Source of the DNA: Welwitschia mirabilis
Lineage: Eukaryota > Gnetophyta > Gnetopsida > Welwitschiales
Reading direction: 5' to 3'
Assembly: GCA_051453625.1 (NCBI GenBank)
Contig: JBOZIK010000001.1
Location: 92,160,750-92,224,749, forward strand
Length of the DNA: 64,000 bases
In this document: piece after piece, positions 11,258-21,985 of the stretch
How positions within the stretch are numbered: position 1 is the stretch's first letter
Layout: the number at the start of each line of letters is the position of its first letter
The notes under the pieces: generated by a model
Told to the model about the DNA's origin: nothing
Seen by the model: only the letters and a program-made list of their open reading frames with translations
Databases searched by the model: none
Made by a program: the position numbers and the translations under genes

Positions 11258-13500
11258 TGTTATATCCCATATTTTTATTCTTTATTTACTTGAATAATAA
11301 GTATACTAAGCTTTAAATTAAATTAATAATTATCCTTATTTAAGTTCTTAATGAAATAAGATGTCATTATAAAATTAACCTTAGTTTGTAATATTTATAG
11401 TTTATCATGAAAATAATAAAATTTATATTAAAACACTTTTTTGAAAAAATCTATCGAAACATTCAAAATCAAATAAATCCATTGTATAGGAATTAAATCA
11501 TATGATAAAACTAATAAATTAAAAATTTCAAGAGGACATAATAATATACTTTGTGTCTTATTTACTTATTTAAATTCCTTATAAAAGTAATACGTATACT
11601 ATATTATGAATAAATATTTTATTCCTTGTGTTATATGATTAATAGATTTTATGCATTTTAAAATAAATAAGTATTTAAGTAATTACATGTACTTTTACCT
11701 ATAACCAAGAATAATAAATGAGTAGATTTACTCTATTATAACTTCTATATTATTGAGATTGTAAGAGCACTTGATTCATAGCATGCTTATTACTTTATTC
11801 ATTAGAATTAAAGAGTTTGTCTTATTATACCCCACGACAATGTTGAAATTTATGCATTTATTTGTTTGATACATATTTTGAATGAGTTAAACTTATTTAT
11901 GAGTCTATCAAGGATTAAAAAGGAGCTAGCATGAGGAAATAATGCATGTAATTGACCTTGCTAATTGAAGCAAGAAGATTACTCACCCTAGTTAGGTGCA
12001 TGAGTTATAAATATGATCTCCTTGTCCTTCGATGTTACTTATTACTTATCCCATTTATCAATGCTAAATCATGTGATCTTATGATTTTGAGCTATGTGTC
12101 TTTGTCTATCTACACATAGAAATTATTTTCTCTCTTGTGAAAGGAGATATTTTCCTTTTATTTCATACAAGTGCATCTCTTCCCTCCTCCATTCCACCTT
12201 TTCTCATTCTCTTTATTATGAAGCTTGGAACTTGAAAGCTTAGAGCCAAGGAACTCTTGAGCTCAGATCTACATCAATCTTCAACTATCAAGTTCTTACT
12301 AATTTTCTTAAGTAAGCTCTTTACTTTTATAGTTCATATGATTTCTTTTTTCCATTAGAATTATGTGATACTTTATTAGGGAATATTTGTGGCTTTTATG
12401 AAATTATATTATAAAACATTATTCCCTCCCATTGGCTCTCACTAAGACATTATAGTGAGATATTAGGGGTCTCTTATTCTTACTAATAGAGAAGTACTAA
12501 TGGATGATTATGACCAAGTGACCAAAAGGTATACTATTAAAAAAAAAAATGGAATTTGGTACCCCTGTTTATTTTAGTATTATATTTTTAATCTAATTAT
12601 AAATTAGGTTCATCTTATTAGGGGTAAAGTGTGATCCTCAAAAATCTCTTTGGGCTAGTACTCTTTTATGGAAATCTTAAGACTCGTAGTAAATAATTTT
12701 TTTTGAATTGATTTGATTTTTTTCTCTACAAATTTTTAAATTAGTAACTTATTTATGATATTCTATAAGTAATTAGTTGGTATATCTATTATTTTACTGA
12801 TTTAATTATTGCTTAGCTAGTTGTAAAAACTTTATCATATTTTTATTATGACAAAAATTAAATTTTCAAAATAGAGCATAGGATAAAAACAACATATCTC
12901 ATTAATTAGTATATAAAAATTATTAAGTTTTTTATAAGCCTAGGATTATGTTATGAACATGAAAATGTAACAATAATAATTTTTCTGATGTGTAAGTATT
13001 TTTAAAAAACTTATTTATTAATAGAAAATAAATGTAGAAAATAGTAAATAAGTAACTTACATTTTTATATCTATCTGTTTACATATCTGAAACTCAAGCA
13101 TCTTAAGTTATAGAAAATTGAATAAAATTTTTAAAACATCTTAAATTATTTAAAAACTCCAAGGTATTTTAAAAGTTATGATTATTTTAGGATATTGTAA
13201 TAAGACTATAATTTTAGAAAATTTGACAGTTTTTAATCTTAAATGATAACCTTAGAAGGAATATTTTTAGAATTCTAATATAGTTTAAGATAGATATTAA
13301 GAATCCTATTGTGTATCTAGTTTCTAAAAAACTACTATAATTTATTTTTTGCTTCATTATTAATTAATTATAAATTTTTAACTATAATGTCTTCTTAGAG
13401 CAAAAAAAAAATGTTATAATTACTGTTCAAAATTATAGAAAAAATATTACACAAAATTTCATAAGGAAATTGAGTATATAAATTATGTTTTAATCATTAA

Positions 13501-13806
13501 ATTTAAGTTGAATTACGTATAAGTGGAATTCATTTATAGAAATACCTATTTTACCCTTTCTATTTAGCTTACCTTGAATATGCACGTTTATTAGAGTTTT
13601 TACCTAAGTAGTTTAAGTAACATAAGTAGTCTCTAGCTTATTATTTNNNNNNNNNNCTTTAGATTAAATTACCTATAAATATTATTTTATTTATAGAAAT
13701 ACCTCTTTTACTTTTTTTCCTTTATCTTACTTTGAATGTATATGCTTGTAAGAGTTTTCACCTTAGTAGTTTAAGTAACATAAATAGTCTCTAGCATATC
13801 ACTTTT
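13501..13806 (+). repeat. Diverged tandem duplication around a 10-N gap
   Basis: 13501-13646 and 13657-13806 are two copies of the same roughly 150-bp LTR segment. Both hold tttatagaaatacct, a ttaccttgaat-like block and gtttaagtaacataa. The matching part of TE-7's LTR (about 50235-50385) has one copy. The copies differ at many positions, so this is either an old real duplication or two different LTR copies joined in assembly. Confidence 0.75.
13647..13656. other. Assembly gap, 10 N
   Basis: Ten N exactly at the junction of the two LTR segment copies, in keeping with a scaffolder join. Confidence 0.98.
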
Positions 13807-15036
13807 TTTTATTAACTTATAATATAGCTATATGAATATTGAATAAAGATTTATATCTTAACAATTATGCTTAAGCTATACTTTCATTTATTTACCTTCT
13901 TTACACTAATCCATGGATATTATCATATGAGCATGGAAGAATGTTTCTAGGATTGGCATATCTTAAGGTATGTTTTAGGTTTTCTAAGTACATTATTAAC
14001 ATGTTATTTAATACATATTAAATATTTTTTATTATTATTGAAATAAAAAAAGAATATTTTATTTATTTAGATAAAAAGGAAATGGATGTTTCCTTATCTA
14101 GAGTTTTATTATTATAATCTTGAAAATAGAAATGTTCTTATTTGTTTGCCTCTTTTTTATGGTTGTTTCTATAAAATAAACTGAATGATCATTAGAATTA
14201 TTATGACTGGGTAAATAATTCATTAGATATCCATGTTATTTAGAATTTTTTACATGAATTTGTGTGGTGTATTCTTCGAATAGGACTAAATCAAGATAAT
14301 TCTAATAATGTTCATTGACACACTTAGATTTCATCACCAAGGTGGGTTGCATTGTATTTTTTTTATAATATCCTTTTAGAAGTGGATGTAATCACAACTC
14401 TCCTATCCTACCTATGTATGAACTTGGTCCAACTTAATATCTCATTTCCTTGGCATTGATGGATCATGTTACACCATCCGGAGAAGTGGGGGTTATTTGT
14501 AACCATGCATCCATCTTACATACCACCTATCACCTATATTAGGTGTATATTAAGGTGAAGTAAAAGGTTATGGAGTTGATCTTAGATATTTTTGTATAGC
14601 TTAGAACCTAAAGTAGAATCAGATAACATTTAGAGGATAGCCAGATATCAAGTTGGAATATCATTAATTAGAGTTACAACCTTCTATTATATTAGTTAGC
14701 ATTATTCTTAAAAATTATTCATGTATGTTAACAACAAGTTTACATCTCCTTAATTATTCATAAGATATCTTTTATGTGATAAAAAATAAGGAAGAAATGG
14801 AGGATACAAACTTATAACATCACTCTTATTTATATACCAAAATAATATAGGAATTATTTATAAGTAAATGTATAAAATTAAAATGATTTGTTTTTCTTAG
14901 AATATAGAAATTCTAATGAAGAAGTAAGTAGAATTTGGTACTATATTATGCTGTGTCTATTATGTAAGAATATTAAAAAAGAAAAGAAGAGAAAAAAATA
15001 GTGCTTAATTAGGGTAAGAGAAAAGAGGGTGTTATA

Positions 15037-15716
15037 GAACATAACCTAGTTTACGTGGCAGATGCATTTATAACCTGTTCTTGTATTTGTGTTGCACTTG
15101 TGTGTATAATTTAAGCATTATAAGAGGAACAACATCTAAATAATCACATTGAAGACTTGTAGATATATTATGTGAGACAAATAAATATAGAACTGGTCAT
15201 AAAAATTTTAAATACTTATTTTCTTATGTAAACATGGCTTAAAACATAAATTTTTAATGGTGATTTTGTAAATATAAGTTTAATTCATATCATTTATGGT
15301 AAAACTTAGGTATTTTTGGTGAGAAAAAATACTCTATTTTGGCATTTTTAGATGTTTTAAATCACTGATGTTACTTGGCACACTGACAATAAAATAAGCT
15401 ATTTTAGCTAGACAGATCTTGAGGCCTAGCTTTCCTTAATTTAATTCTAGAAATAAATAATTTTAAAGATATGCATAAGCTTGATTATTAATTTTGAATA
15501 CCACATTAGTATTTATCAATTCATTAGTTTTAGAAATTAAAAAAAATAAATGTCACATTTTTAAATCAAAATAATATTTAAGTTTTATGGTGAAAAACAT
15601 GGATTTAATACTTTAGTAACAAAGTAGAATATGAAATTTTAAGGTGTGAAAGGTTGATTTTAAATTTTGGTATTAGAGGAAGTTAAAGTATTTAAATGTA
15701 GATTTTAAATATTACA
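15037..15716 (+). repeat. 5' LTR of TE-3, right-hand 680 bp
   Basis: Aligns with 45455-46140, the end of TE-3's 3' LTR. Shared landmarks are tgtataatttaagcattataag, split here as tgtataattt and aagcattataag, then catctaaa, cacactgacaat and gatatgcataagctt-type text. It ends ATTACA, four bases before the primer-binding site. The left end is the TE-2 insertion point. Near the end it holds an extra primer-site-like repeat (15666-15677). Confidence 0.85.
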
Positions 15717-15719
15717 TTT

Positions 15720-15731
15720 TGGTATTAGAGC
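15720..15731 (+). promoter_or_regulatory. Primer-binding site of TE-3 (initiator tRNA-Met)
   Basis: tggtattagagc differs from the standard plant initiator-tRNA-Met site only by one C-to-T change. It stands three bases after the LTR end and is followed by the leader and gag. It primes minus-strand DNA synthesis. Confidence 0.9.
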
Positions 15732-15835
15732 CTAGGTTGCAATTTCACTAGGCATAACTACTGTTAAGACATTGTAAGTTTTAACATTAAAATCTAAGTT
15801 TGTGATGTGTATAGTTTGATTTCCACAAGAGTAAC

Positions 15836-16890
15836 ATGGCCCTAAGAAGAGAAGCAAACTAACCAACTAAATTTAGAATATTAATAAATTTTGTAATAAC
15901 TTAGTGAATGAGCTTCATGAGTAAGGCAATGGCAGGGAATATAGCAATTCTATTAAGAAGATGATGATGCAATTTAAAGAATAAACCCTCCAACTTTTGA
16001 AGATGTGGACAATGCGATAGATGGAGAAGATTGGTTGATTTCTATACAAAATGAATTGGAATTTTTTAATTTTACTATGTAACAAAAGGTAATATTAGTA
16101 ACTTATCAACATGTTAAAGAAGAAACTTTATTATGGAATGTAGAAAGACATTAAACATTATTTTCAGTATATATGACATGGAAGGAATTTGAAAGAAGAT
16201 TTAGAGGTAGATACATCTTAGAACTTTTTAAGAATGCTAAGGTCATAAATTCTACACTCTTATATAGGGTTTCACAATAAATATCCCAATATGAGTATAA
16301 ATTTATGGAACTTTTGAGATATGTTCTTGAATTATCAAGTAGTAAAAAAGTAAAAGTCAAAAGATTTATGGCTAGTCTACATCTAGTAATTTAAAATAAA
16401 GTTAAACTAGTTCAAGCTAAGACTATCACAGATGCCTTAGAGAAGAATATATTTAGTAAGAAATCTTAGATCATGAATACAAATCTTAGGAAGAAAAGAA
16501 GAATGCCTTCAAATGATACAAGAATACAATCATATAAAAATCCATTGAATTGGAATATAGATATGATCAGAGGAAGAGATAGAGTGAATATGACTATAGT
16601 CAAGACAAGGAAAACACATCAACTTTAAGGAAGAATACAAACCCAACCAACTAATGAAAGAGACAAATTTGCATGTACACTAAGAAATGATTAGTCTTTT
16701 AAAAATGCAAGTAATGATTTTAGGAATATAAGATGTTTTCTATGTTAAGGACCTTATTATGTCAAGAATTTTCTAAAAGGAAGAAATAGAAAGCAACTAT
16801 AAAAAATGCTTAAAAAGTTTTATGCCTTGGTCTTCAAGGAAAGTAATCAACCAGAACTGAATTTGAAATTACAGGTACCTTGTTAAATCT
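15836..16890 (+). pseudogene. gag: gag remnant of TE-3
   Basis: The first ATG after the primer site is at 15836. Coherent capsid text starts with FEDVDNAIDGEDWLISIQNE (about 15990-16050), then WNVERH, WKEFERRFRGRYI, YEYKFMELLRYVLEL (about 16290-16330) and RFMASLHLVI, with stops at Gln positions. A decayed CCHC zinc knuckle follows at about 16733-16775 (CFLC, TAA, GPYYVKNF). The His is Tyr and the last Cys is Phe, which abolishes zinc binding. Gag forms the virus-like particle. Confidence 0.8.
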
Positions 16891-16894
16891 TTTT

Positions 16895-17370
16895 AAAAAA
16901 AATTTTAATAGATCTAGGTGCATTGGATTATTTTATTTCATATTTGGTATCTAAAAAGATGTTTTCAAAAGTTAAGAATGTTAATCAATTAATATTATAA
17001 CTTAGATAACAATTAAATCAAATTAATTAGATAAATTCTTATATGTACATTACGTGTTGATAGTTAGAAATTCAAAGTACAACTATTGGTGTTATAACTA
17101 AGCTATTTTGATATTATTTTAGAAATAAATTATTATAAGAGAATAAGACACAAATAGATTGCTACCACAAGAAGGTTACAATATTAGCTTCAAAAGGGGA
17201 AAAAAGTATATTTACCAATTATATTAGGACCTATATTAGAAAAACCATGGACAAAAATTTTTAGATATTCTAATTGTGCAATAATTTTTAGATGTCTTTC
17301 TTGAGGAGCTACTGAGATATCCTCCAAGAATAGTAGAATATTTTAAAATAACTCTTAAAGAAGGAGTGAA
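16895..17370 (+). pseudogene. pol: Protease remnant of TE-3
   Basis: ILIDLGALDYFIS (about 16898-16937) matches the aspartic-protease active-site block; the catalytic Asp is kept but the D-S/T-G triplet reads D-L-G. The rest is loosely readable through SKGEKSIF to the SFLRSYQ-like leader of reverse transcriptase, with many stops at Gln positions. Confidence 0.65.
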
Positions 17371-18150
17371 ACCTATTACAAAGGTATCATATAGAGTTCT
17401 TACTATTAAGTTGGTATAATTAAAAACTTAGTAAACAATACTTTTGGATAAAGGGTTGAGTAGATCAAGCATTTTACCATGGAGTGTACCAATGTTATTT
17501 GTTAAAAAGAAGGATGGAGGATTAAGGCTATGTATGGATTATAGAATGCTTAATAGGATAATAATAAAAAATAGTTATTTGTTACTTATAATTAATGATT
17601 TATTTAACCAATTAAATTTTTCCAAGTTTTTCTTAAAGACTGATGTTAAATTAAGGTATCATTAACTTAGAATTAAGGAGAAAGATATTTTCAAAACAAC
17701 ATTTCACACCTAATATGGCTATAATAAATTTTAAGTAGTACCATTTGGAATCACCAATGTATTAGTTACATTTATGACACTTATGAATAACATTTTTCAA
17801 GTATATCTAGATGAATTCTTGGTCATGTTTATTAATGATTTTTAGTATATTCATCAACTAAAGAGACTTATGAAAAAGACCTATGAATAGAATTAGTTAT
17901 TTTAAGAAAAAATTAATTTTATATCAACCCTAAAAAGTAAGAATTTTAATTAACTAAGATCAAAGTTTTAGGGTATGTAATTTTAGAAGAAGAAATCAGT
18001 GTGGATAGAAACAAAGTACAAGAAGTGATAAACTAATCCAACCGAGAATTAGTAACTAAGGTAACAAATTTTCTTAGACTAGTTAGATATTATAAAAGAT
18101 TTATTCCAAACTTTTTGAAGATTGTAGTTCCTCTTATATCCTTACTATAG
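17371..18150 (+). pseudogene. pol: Reverse transcriptase remnant of TE-3
   Basis: Open from 17444 to 17665: [53 protein letters not shown]. After a TAA it continues through IKEKDIFKTTF, VPFGITNV and the active-site box MFINDF (about 17827-17844), where one of the paired catalytic Asp is Asn. VWIETK and a decayed FLRLVRYYKRFI block follow. The order and spacing fit chromovirus reverse transcriptase. Non-functional. Confidence 0.87.
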
Positions 18151-18700
18151 AAATATAATTCACTTAATTAGATAATACATTATGATGAAATATTTTAAAA
18201 ATTAAAAGAAGCACTTGTATCTGCTCCTGTTTTGAAAATATCAGAACCTTAAAAAATGTATACAATCTTTACTAATGCTTCTAGAGAAGGTTAGAAGTAG
18301 TGTTAATGTTGGAAGAAAGAGTTACTATTTACACATCTAGACAACTAAAGAATCATCAAAGGAATTATCCTATGCATAATTTAGAATTGGTTGTTATAAT
18401 TTATGCACTCAATATTTGGAAGCATTACTTATAAGAATAAAAAGTTGAAATTTTGATAGATCATAAAAGTCCCAAATATATTCACACTCATATCAATTTG
18501 AATCTTAGGCAAAGGAAACAGGCAGAATTTTTACAAGATTATGAATTAATAATAAACTGCAGTGAAGGAAGAGTAACTATAATGGCTAATTCATTAAGTA
18601 AGGTGAGGCATTGTGTTAATTTCTTAAGTGAATTAAAAGATTTGTATAAATTGATTTTTAAACTACAATAGAACTACCATCTATGAATAAAAGTAAAAGA
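18151..18700 (+). pseudogene. pol: RNase H remnant of TE-3
   Basis: FTNASREG (about 18270-18293) carries Asn in place of the first catalytic Asp. HNLELVVIIYALNIWKHYL keeps the Glu. ILIDHKSPKYIHTHINLNLR (about 18450-18510) keeps the third acidic residue. ANSLSK (about 18583-18600) has Asn in place of the last Asp. The reading is otherwise long and clean (18453-18671). Confidence 0.87.
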
Positions 18701-19735
18701 ATAAAAAATTAAAGGATTTGCAATTTTTATTAGTGAATTCATTACTTTTTTAGATAAAATTAGAGTGTTTAATGAGTAGCAGGTGATACAAATTATTTTT
18801 ATTAAATTTCATATTACATCATATGCTGTCCACTTAGGAGTTAATAAGATATATAAAGACATTAAACAATATTTTTGATGGTCAAGAATGAAGTCTAAAG
18901 TTACTAACTTTATAGCTAAATATGTGATTTGTTAACTGGTCAAAGCTAAACATTAATTTCTAGCTAGATTTTCATACTCCTATGAAATTCTAGAATGGAA
19001 ATGAAAAGTAGTTGGTATGGACTTTATTATAGATATGCCTGACGTAAAAGAAGGTTATGATTCTATTTTGGTAGTGGTTGATCTCTTAACCAAGAGTATA
19101 CACTTTATCTAGTGAAAATAATAGATTTGGCTAAAAGAATTACAAAGGATTATGTAAGAAATATAGTTAAATTATACAAACTACCTAAAATAATTATTTC
19201 ATATAGAGACAACAAGTTCACATCTAAGTTTTAAACATTATTTCATAAGGAATTAGAAACTAGTTTAAACTTGAGTACAACTTTTCATTCTTAAATAGAT
19301 GGTTAAATAAAAAGAACAAATCAAATTTTGGAAGAGTTATTAAGATTGGTGATTTTGGATTTTAAATGATCATAGATGGATCATTTAGCATTGGTGAAAT
19401 TCACTTGTAATAATAGCTACCAAGAGTTAATAATGTGTGCACCTTTTAAAGCTTTATATGGAAGGAAATGTAGAATACTAGTAACATCATTTGATGTAGT
19501 AGACAAAAAATTAGTAAAGGTACTACCTATTTAAGATTTCAAAGAGAAAGTGAGAATAATTAGAAAGAGATTGAATATGATAAAGGATGGACAAGCTAAG
19601 TAGTAAAATCATCAAAAAAGACATATAGAGTTCCAAGAAGGAGATCATATTTATCTTAAATTCTCATATTTCAAAGGAGGTTTTAAGCTTAATAAAAAAT
19701 AAAAATTAGCCCCAAGATTTATAAGTCCTTATTAG
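18701..19735 (+). pseudogene. pol: Integrase remnant of TE-3, first part
   Basis: The zinc-binding region has HLGVNKIYKDIKQYF and an IAKYVIC-type Cys pair. The core reads VVGMDFIIDMPDVKEGYDSILVV-type text (quoted here in part: GMDFIIDMPDVKEGYDSI), LLTKSIHFI, and YRDNKFTSKF near 19200 with the second Asp kept. Then come FHSQIDGQIKRTNQ with the Glu as Lys, LEELLRLVILDF, VKFTCNNSYQEL, and CAPFKALYGRKCR (about 19437-19477). It ends in LAPRFISPY at 19710-19730, where TE-4 interrupts. The tail resumes at 42590. Confidence 0.87.
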
Positions 19736-19740
19736 ATTAT
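19736..19740 (+). repeat. Target site duplication of TE-4
   Basis: attat here and at 42585-42589, directly outside the two LTR ends. Five bases is the usual size for Ty3/gypsy integration. Removing TE-4 and one copy restores the TE-3 reading from the RFISPY block to the VAYVLALQ block. Confidence 0.9.
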
Positions 19741-19946
19741 TATTAGCATATAAAAATTAACATTATGATTAAGCTAATAGAAGATATTAATATCATTGAT
19801 TTTATCATAAAAACATGTTTTCTATTAGTTTTCACATAAATTATGAACTAAACTGTTTTCCATAACATTTTCATGTGTATTATGCTCAATTAAAGGATAA
19901 AAATTAATTTCATCATCAAATAGTTTAAAACAACAATGCCACTGGC

Positions 19947-20012
19947 CAGAACTACTAGAACTATCAACCAGAACTACTAGAACTATCAACCAGAACTACT
20001 AGCACTACTGAC
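19947..20012 (+). repeat. 22-bp tandem repeat, three units
   Basis: Units at 19947-19968, 19969-19990 and 19991-20012, each cagaactactag plus a ctatcaac-like part. The first two are identical and the third differs at a few positions. The 3' LTR of TE-4 has only a single diverged equivalent near 41455-41485, so expansion is specific to this LTR. Confidence 0.9.
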
Positions 20013-20378
20013 CTATGTGCATAAACTATCTTCAAACTTACATTCCTGAATTTTCATGAAAAATTAGAGAAAAAACAGTTGTGGGCTCAATAAAATTCTA
20101 CAATAGAAATAAATTACATTCTTATTAATACATGATAGCAATGATGAAGATTTACAAAGTGATATTTTGCAAGAGTAATTAAGATGATGGTTTAGATGCA
20201 TGGTGGAGTCAGTGGTTGGTAGTAGCTGTATTACTCTAGAGCTAAGTGTTAACATTGTCATGAGCATCTTCACTAAACAAAAGAAAAGACAAGTTTTTCT
20301 ATCTAATGTAATCATGTAATTATTAATCTAATGCTATAAGCCAAGGGCTTGTAACCATCCCTCTCCTCCATCTCTCAC

Positions 20379-20386
20379 TATAAAAG
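20379..20386 (+). promoter_or_regulatory. TATA box in the 5' LTR of TE-4
   Basis: tataaaag, preceded by a pyrimidine-rich stretch (ctctcctccatctctcac). The 3' LTR has tataaaaag at 41860-41868 in the same context. Conservation in both LTRs supports a core promoter that would set the U3/R boundary a few tens of bases downstream. Confidence 0.7.
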
Positions 20387-21116
20387 GACCTTAAACCCTT
20401 TATTGTATTTTTTTCCCATATTAGATAACTGTACCACTTTAGAAAATCAGTGTGTAATGGCTTTCTAGGTAACTTTTTGGGAGTGAGCTAGTTTTTAAAA
20501 TTTCTTAAGGACTTCTTATTTCTTCATTATTCCTTTGCTATAAAGTTTTTTTTCTATTTTGTAATATAAAAGTTATTTTTATTTAATTCTAATTGATGAG
20601 TAATATCATAATTAGAATGCTGGGATAACTACTCTAATTATCAAGTTTACTTTAGTTGAGTGAATTCCTTTTATTACTTAGTCTGAGCCTTTTAATTTCA
20701 TAGATCTTAAGTACTTTAGATTTATTACTTTCTATTGTTATTTTAAGGCTAAAGTACTAATTGAGTTTATCATTTATCATATGGTGGATGAGATTATGTC
20801 CCATGACTAGAGTCAAATGTACTTAATGGTTTGAAGTATTTCATAGGAAAGGCAATTGAATGGCATTAGATTGAAGGATTACTTAAGGAAAAATCATATC
20901 TTAGAGCTAGTTTTCTTTCTTTCTTTTTCAAGACAAATTTCAACTCTAAAATTTACTACATCTATTTTTTTCCCTTTTCTTCATATTTATAACTTGCATC
21001 AAAAGATAAAGCTAGTATAATTTTAAACTTATACCTCACATTATCATTAAGAAAGAATAATAGCTAAGTGAACACTTGGCTTTAAATCTAGTCACTGTAC
21101 TACATTAATCAAATTT

Positions 21117-21134
21117 TAGTGTCGTTGCTTGAGA
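21117..21134 (+). promoter_or_regulatory. Primer-binding site of TE-4 (tRNA-Asp type, degraded)
   Basis: tagtgtcgttgcttgaga, five bases after the LTR end. It matches the tRNA-Asp-type site of Athila elements at 12 of 18 positions; five of the six differences are C-to-T or G-to-A. The element's orientation and lineage agree. Confidence 0.75.
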
Positions 21135-21985
21135 TAATGACATGGTAGTAGCTTAGATCAGTACTAGATTTTCTTTTTTTAAGTTTATGCATAGTTTTTA
21201 TTTCTCTAGTAGGTACTAGTTCTTTTTTTACTAATACCTAAACTATTCCTTTTTCTTTTATTTTGTGTGTTTTTTTCTTTTCTTTCTAGTGGTTAATACT
21301 CATCCTTTTAGTATTACCCCAACTAGCCTAGTTAGTTTTTAAGATTTATGTTTGATTATTTTCTAACTTGTTTTGTGTAGGTCTAACATTTGTTTGTAGA
21401 TTACTTTGGAGTTAAAAAAACTATAAAAATTTTAATTAACTTTACATTGCACTACATTTTTCTATGTTTGTTTGTCTCTATTTTTATGATTTCACTACAT
21501 TTAAAAAATATCAAAAATCTTTAAAAACTTTCCACAATTTTGAGAATGTTAAATCAAATTTTATTTACATTTCATGTTTCTATTTTATTTGACTACAACC
21601 TAATACTGTATTCATTCTGTGCAAATTTTGTAAACCACTCAATAAAAACTAAACTTAATAATCAAAAAATTACTAATGTTGTGATGTTTCCTTACTAGAG
21701 TTGCTATCATTTATGCACAAAATACCATAATCTTTTCACTCAACCTTTTATGCAACCTTCAAAATTCATCCAGCTTATAGGTTCTAAAAACTTTCATTTG
21801 TTTCTTATATAAAAATATTCTAATGTTCTTGCATGATCTAGACTTGTGATAAAATCGAAAGACTAATTTAAAATAGCGTTGATCCCTACATAAATCATGA
21901 AAAAATGTAAGAAATAAAAAACAAGGCTCATGATAATTGTCAAAGAGATCAAACTTCAACCTACCAAAATAATAAAACTAATCAA
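21135..21985 (+). other. TE-4 leader
   Basis: About 850 bp of T-rich sequence between the primer site and the first recognisable gag text. I see no coherent frame. It is probably the untranslated leader, perhaps with an eroded gag start. Confidence 0.5.

Larger units (their letters stand above)
8830..15036 (+). mobile_element. TE-2: chromovirus (Ty3/gypsy), family A, 5' part absent
   Basis: This element resumes at about 8835 in the middle of reverse transcriptase and runs through RNase H, integrase, a chromodomain, a polypurine-like tract and a complete 3.8-kb 3' LTR ending at 15036. TE-7 (47992 on) is a second copy of the same family and aligns along the whole stretch. The missing gag, protease and 5' LTR should lie to the left of TE-1, outside the window. 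At 15037 the 5' LTR of TE-3 begins without a break in homology to TE-3's other LTR, so TE-2 inserted into that LTR. Confidence 0.85.
11258..15036 (+). repeat. 3' LTR of TE-2, about 3.8 kb
   Basis: Starts TGTTATATCCC and ends gggtgttata, where the family end would be TTACA. It aligns end to end with the two LTRs of TE-7: the start matches 47992 and 61781 and the end matches 56384. In TE-7 the end is followed by a primer-binding site; here the next bases belong to TE-3's LTR, so this is the 3' LTR. Homology to TE-7's 5' LTR breaks only where TE-8 and TE-9 are inserted. A local duplication with a 10-N gap lies at 13501-13806. No gene is seen within it. Confidence 0.9.
19741..21111 (+). repeat. 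5' LTR of TE-4
   Basis: 1371 bp, aligning with 41225-42584. It starts tattagcatat where the partner has tgttaacatgt, so the terminal TG has become TA. It ends in aatca (partner aacca). It includes a TATA box (20379-20386) and a 22-bp tandem repeat (19947-20012) not present in the partner LTR. Confidence 0.92.
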
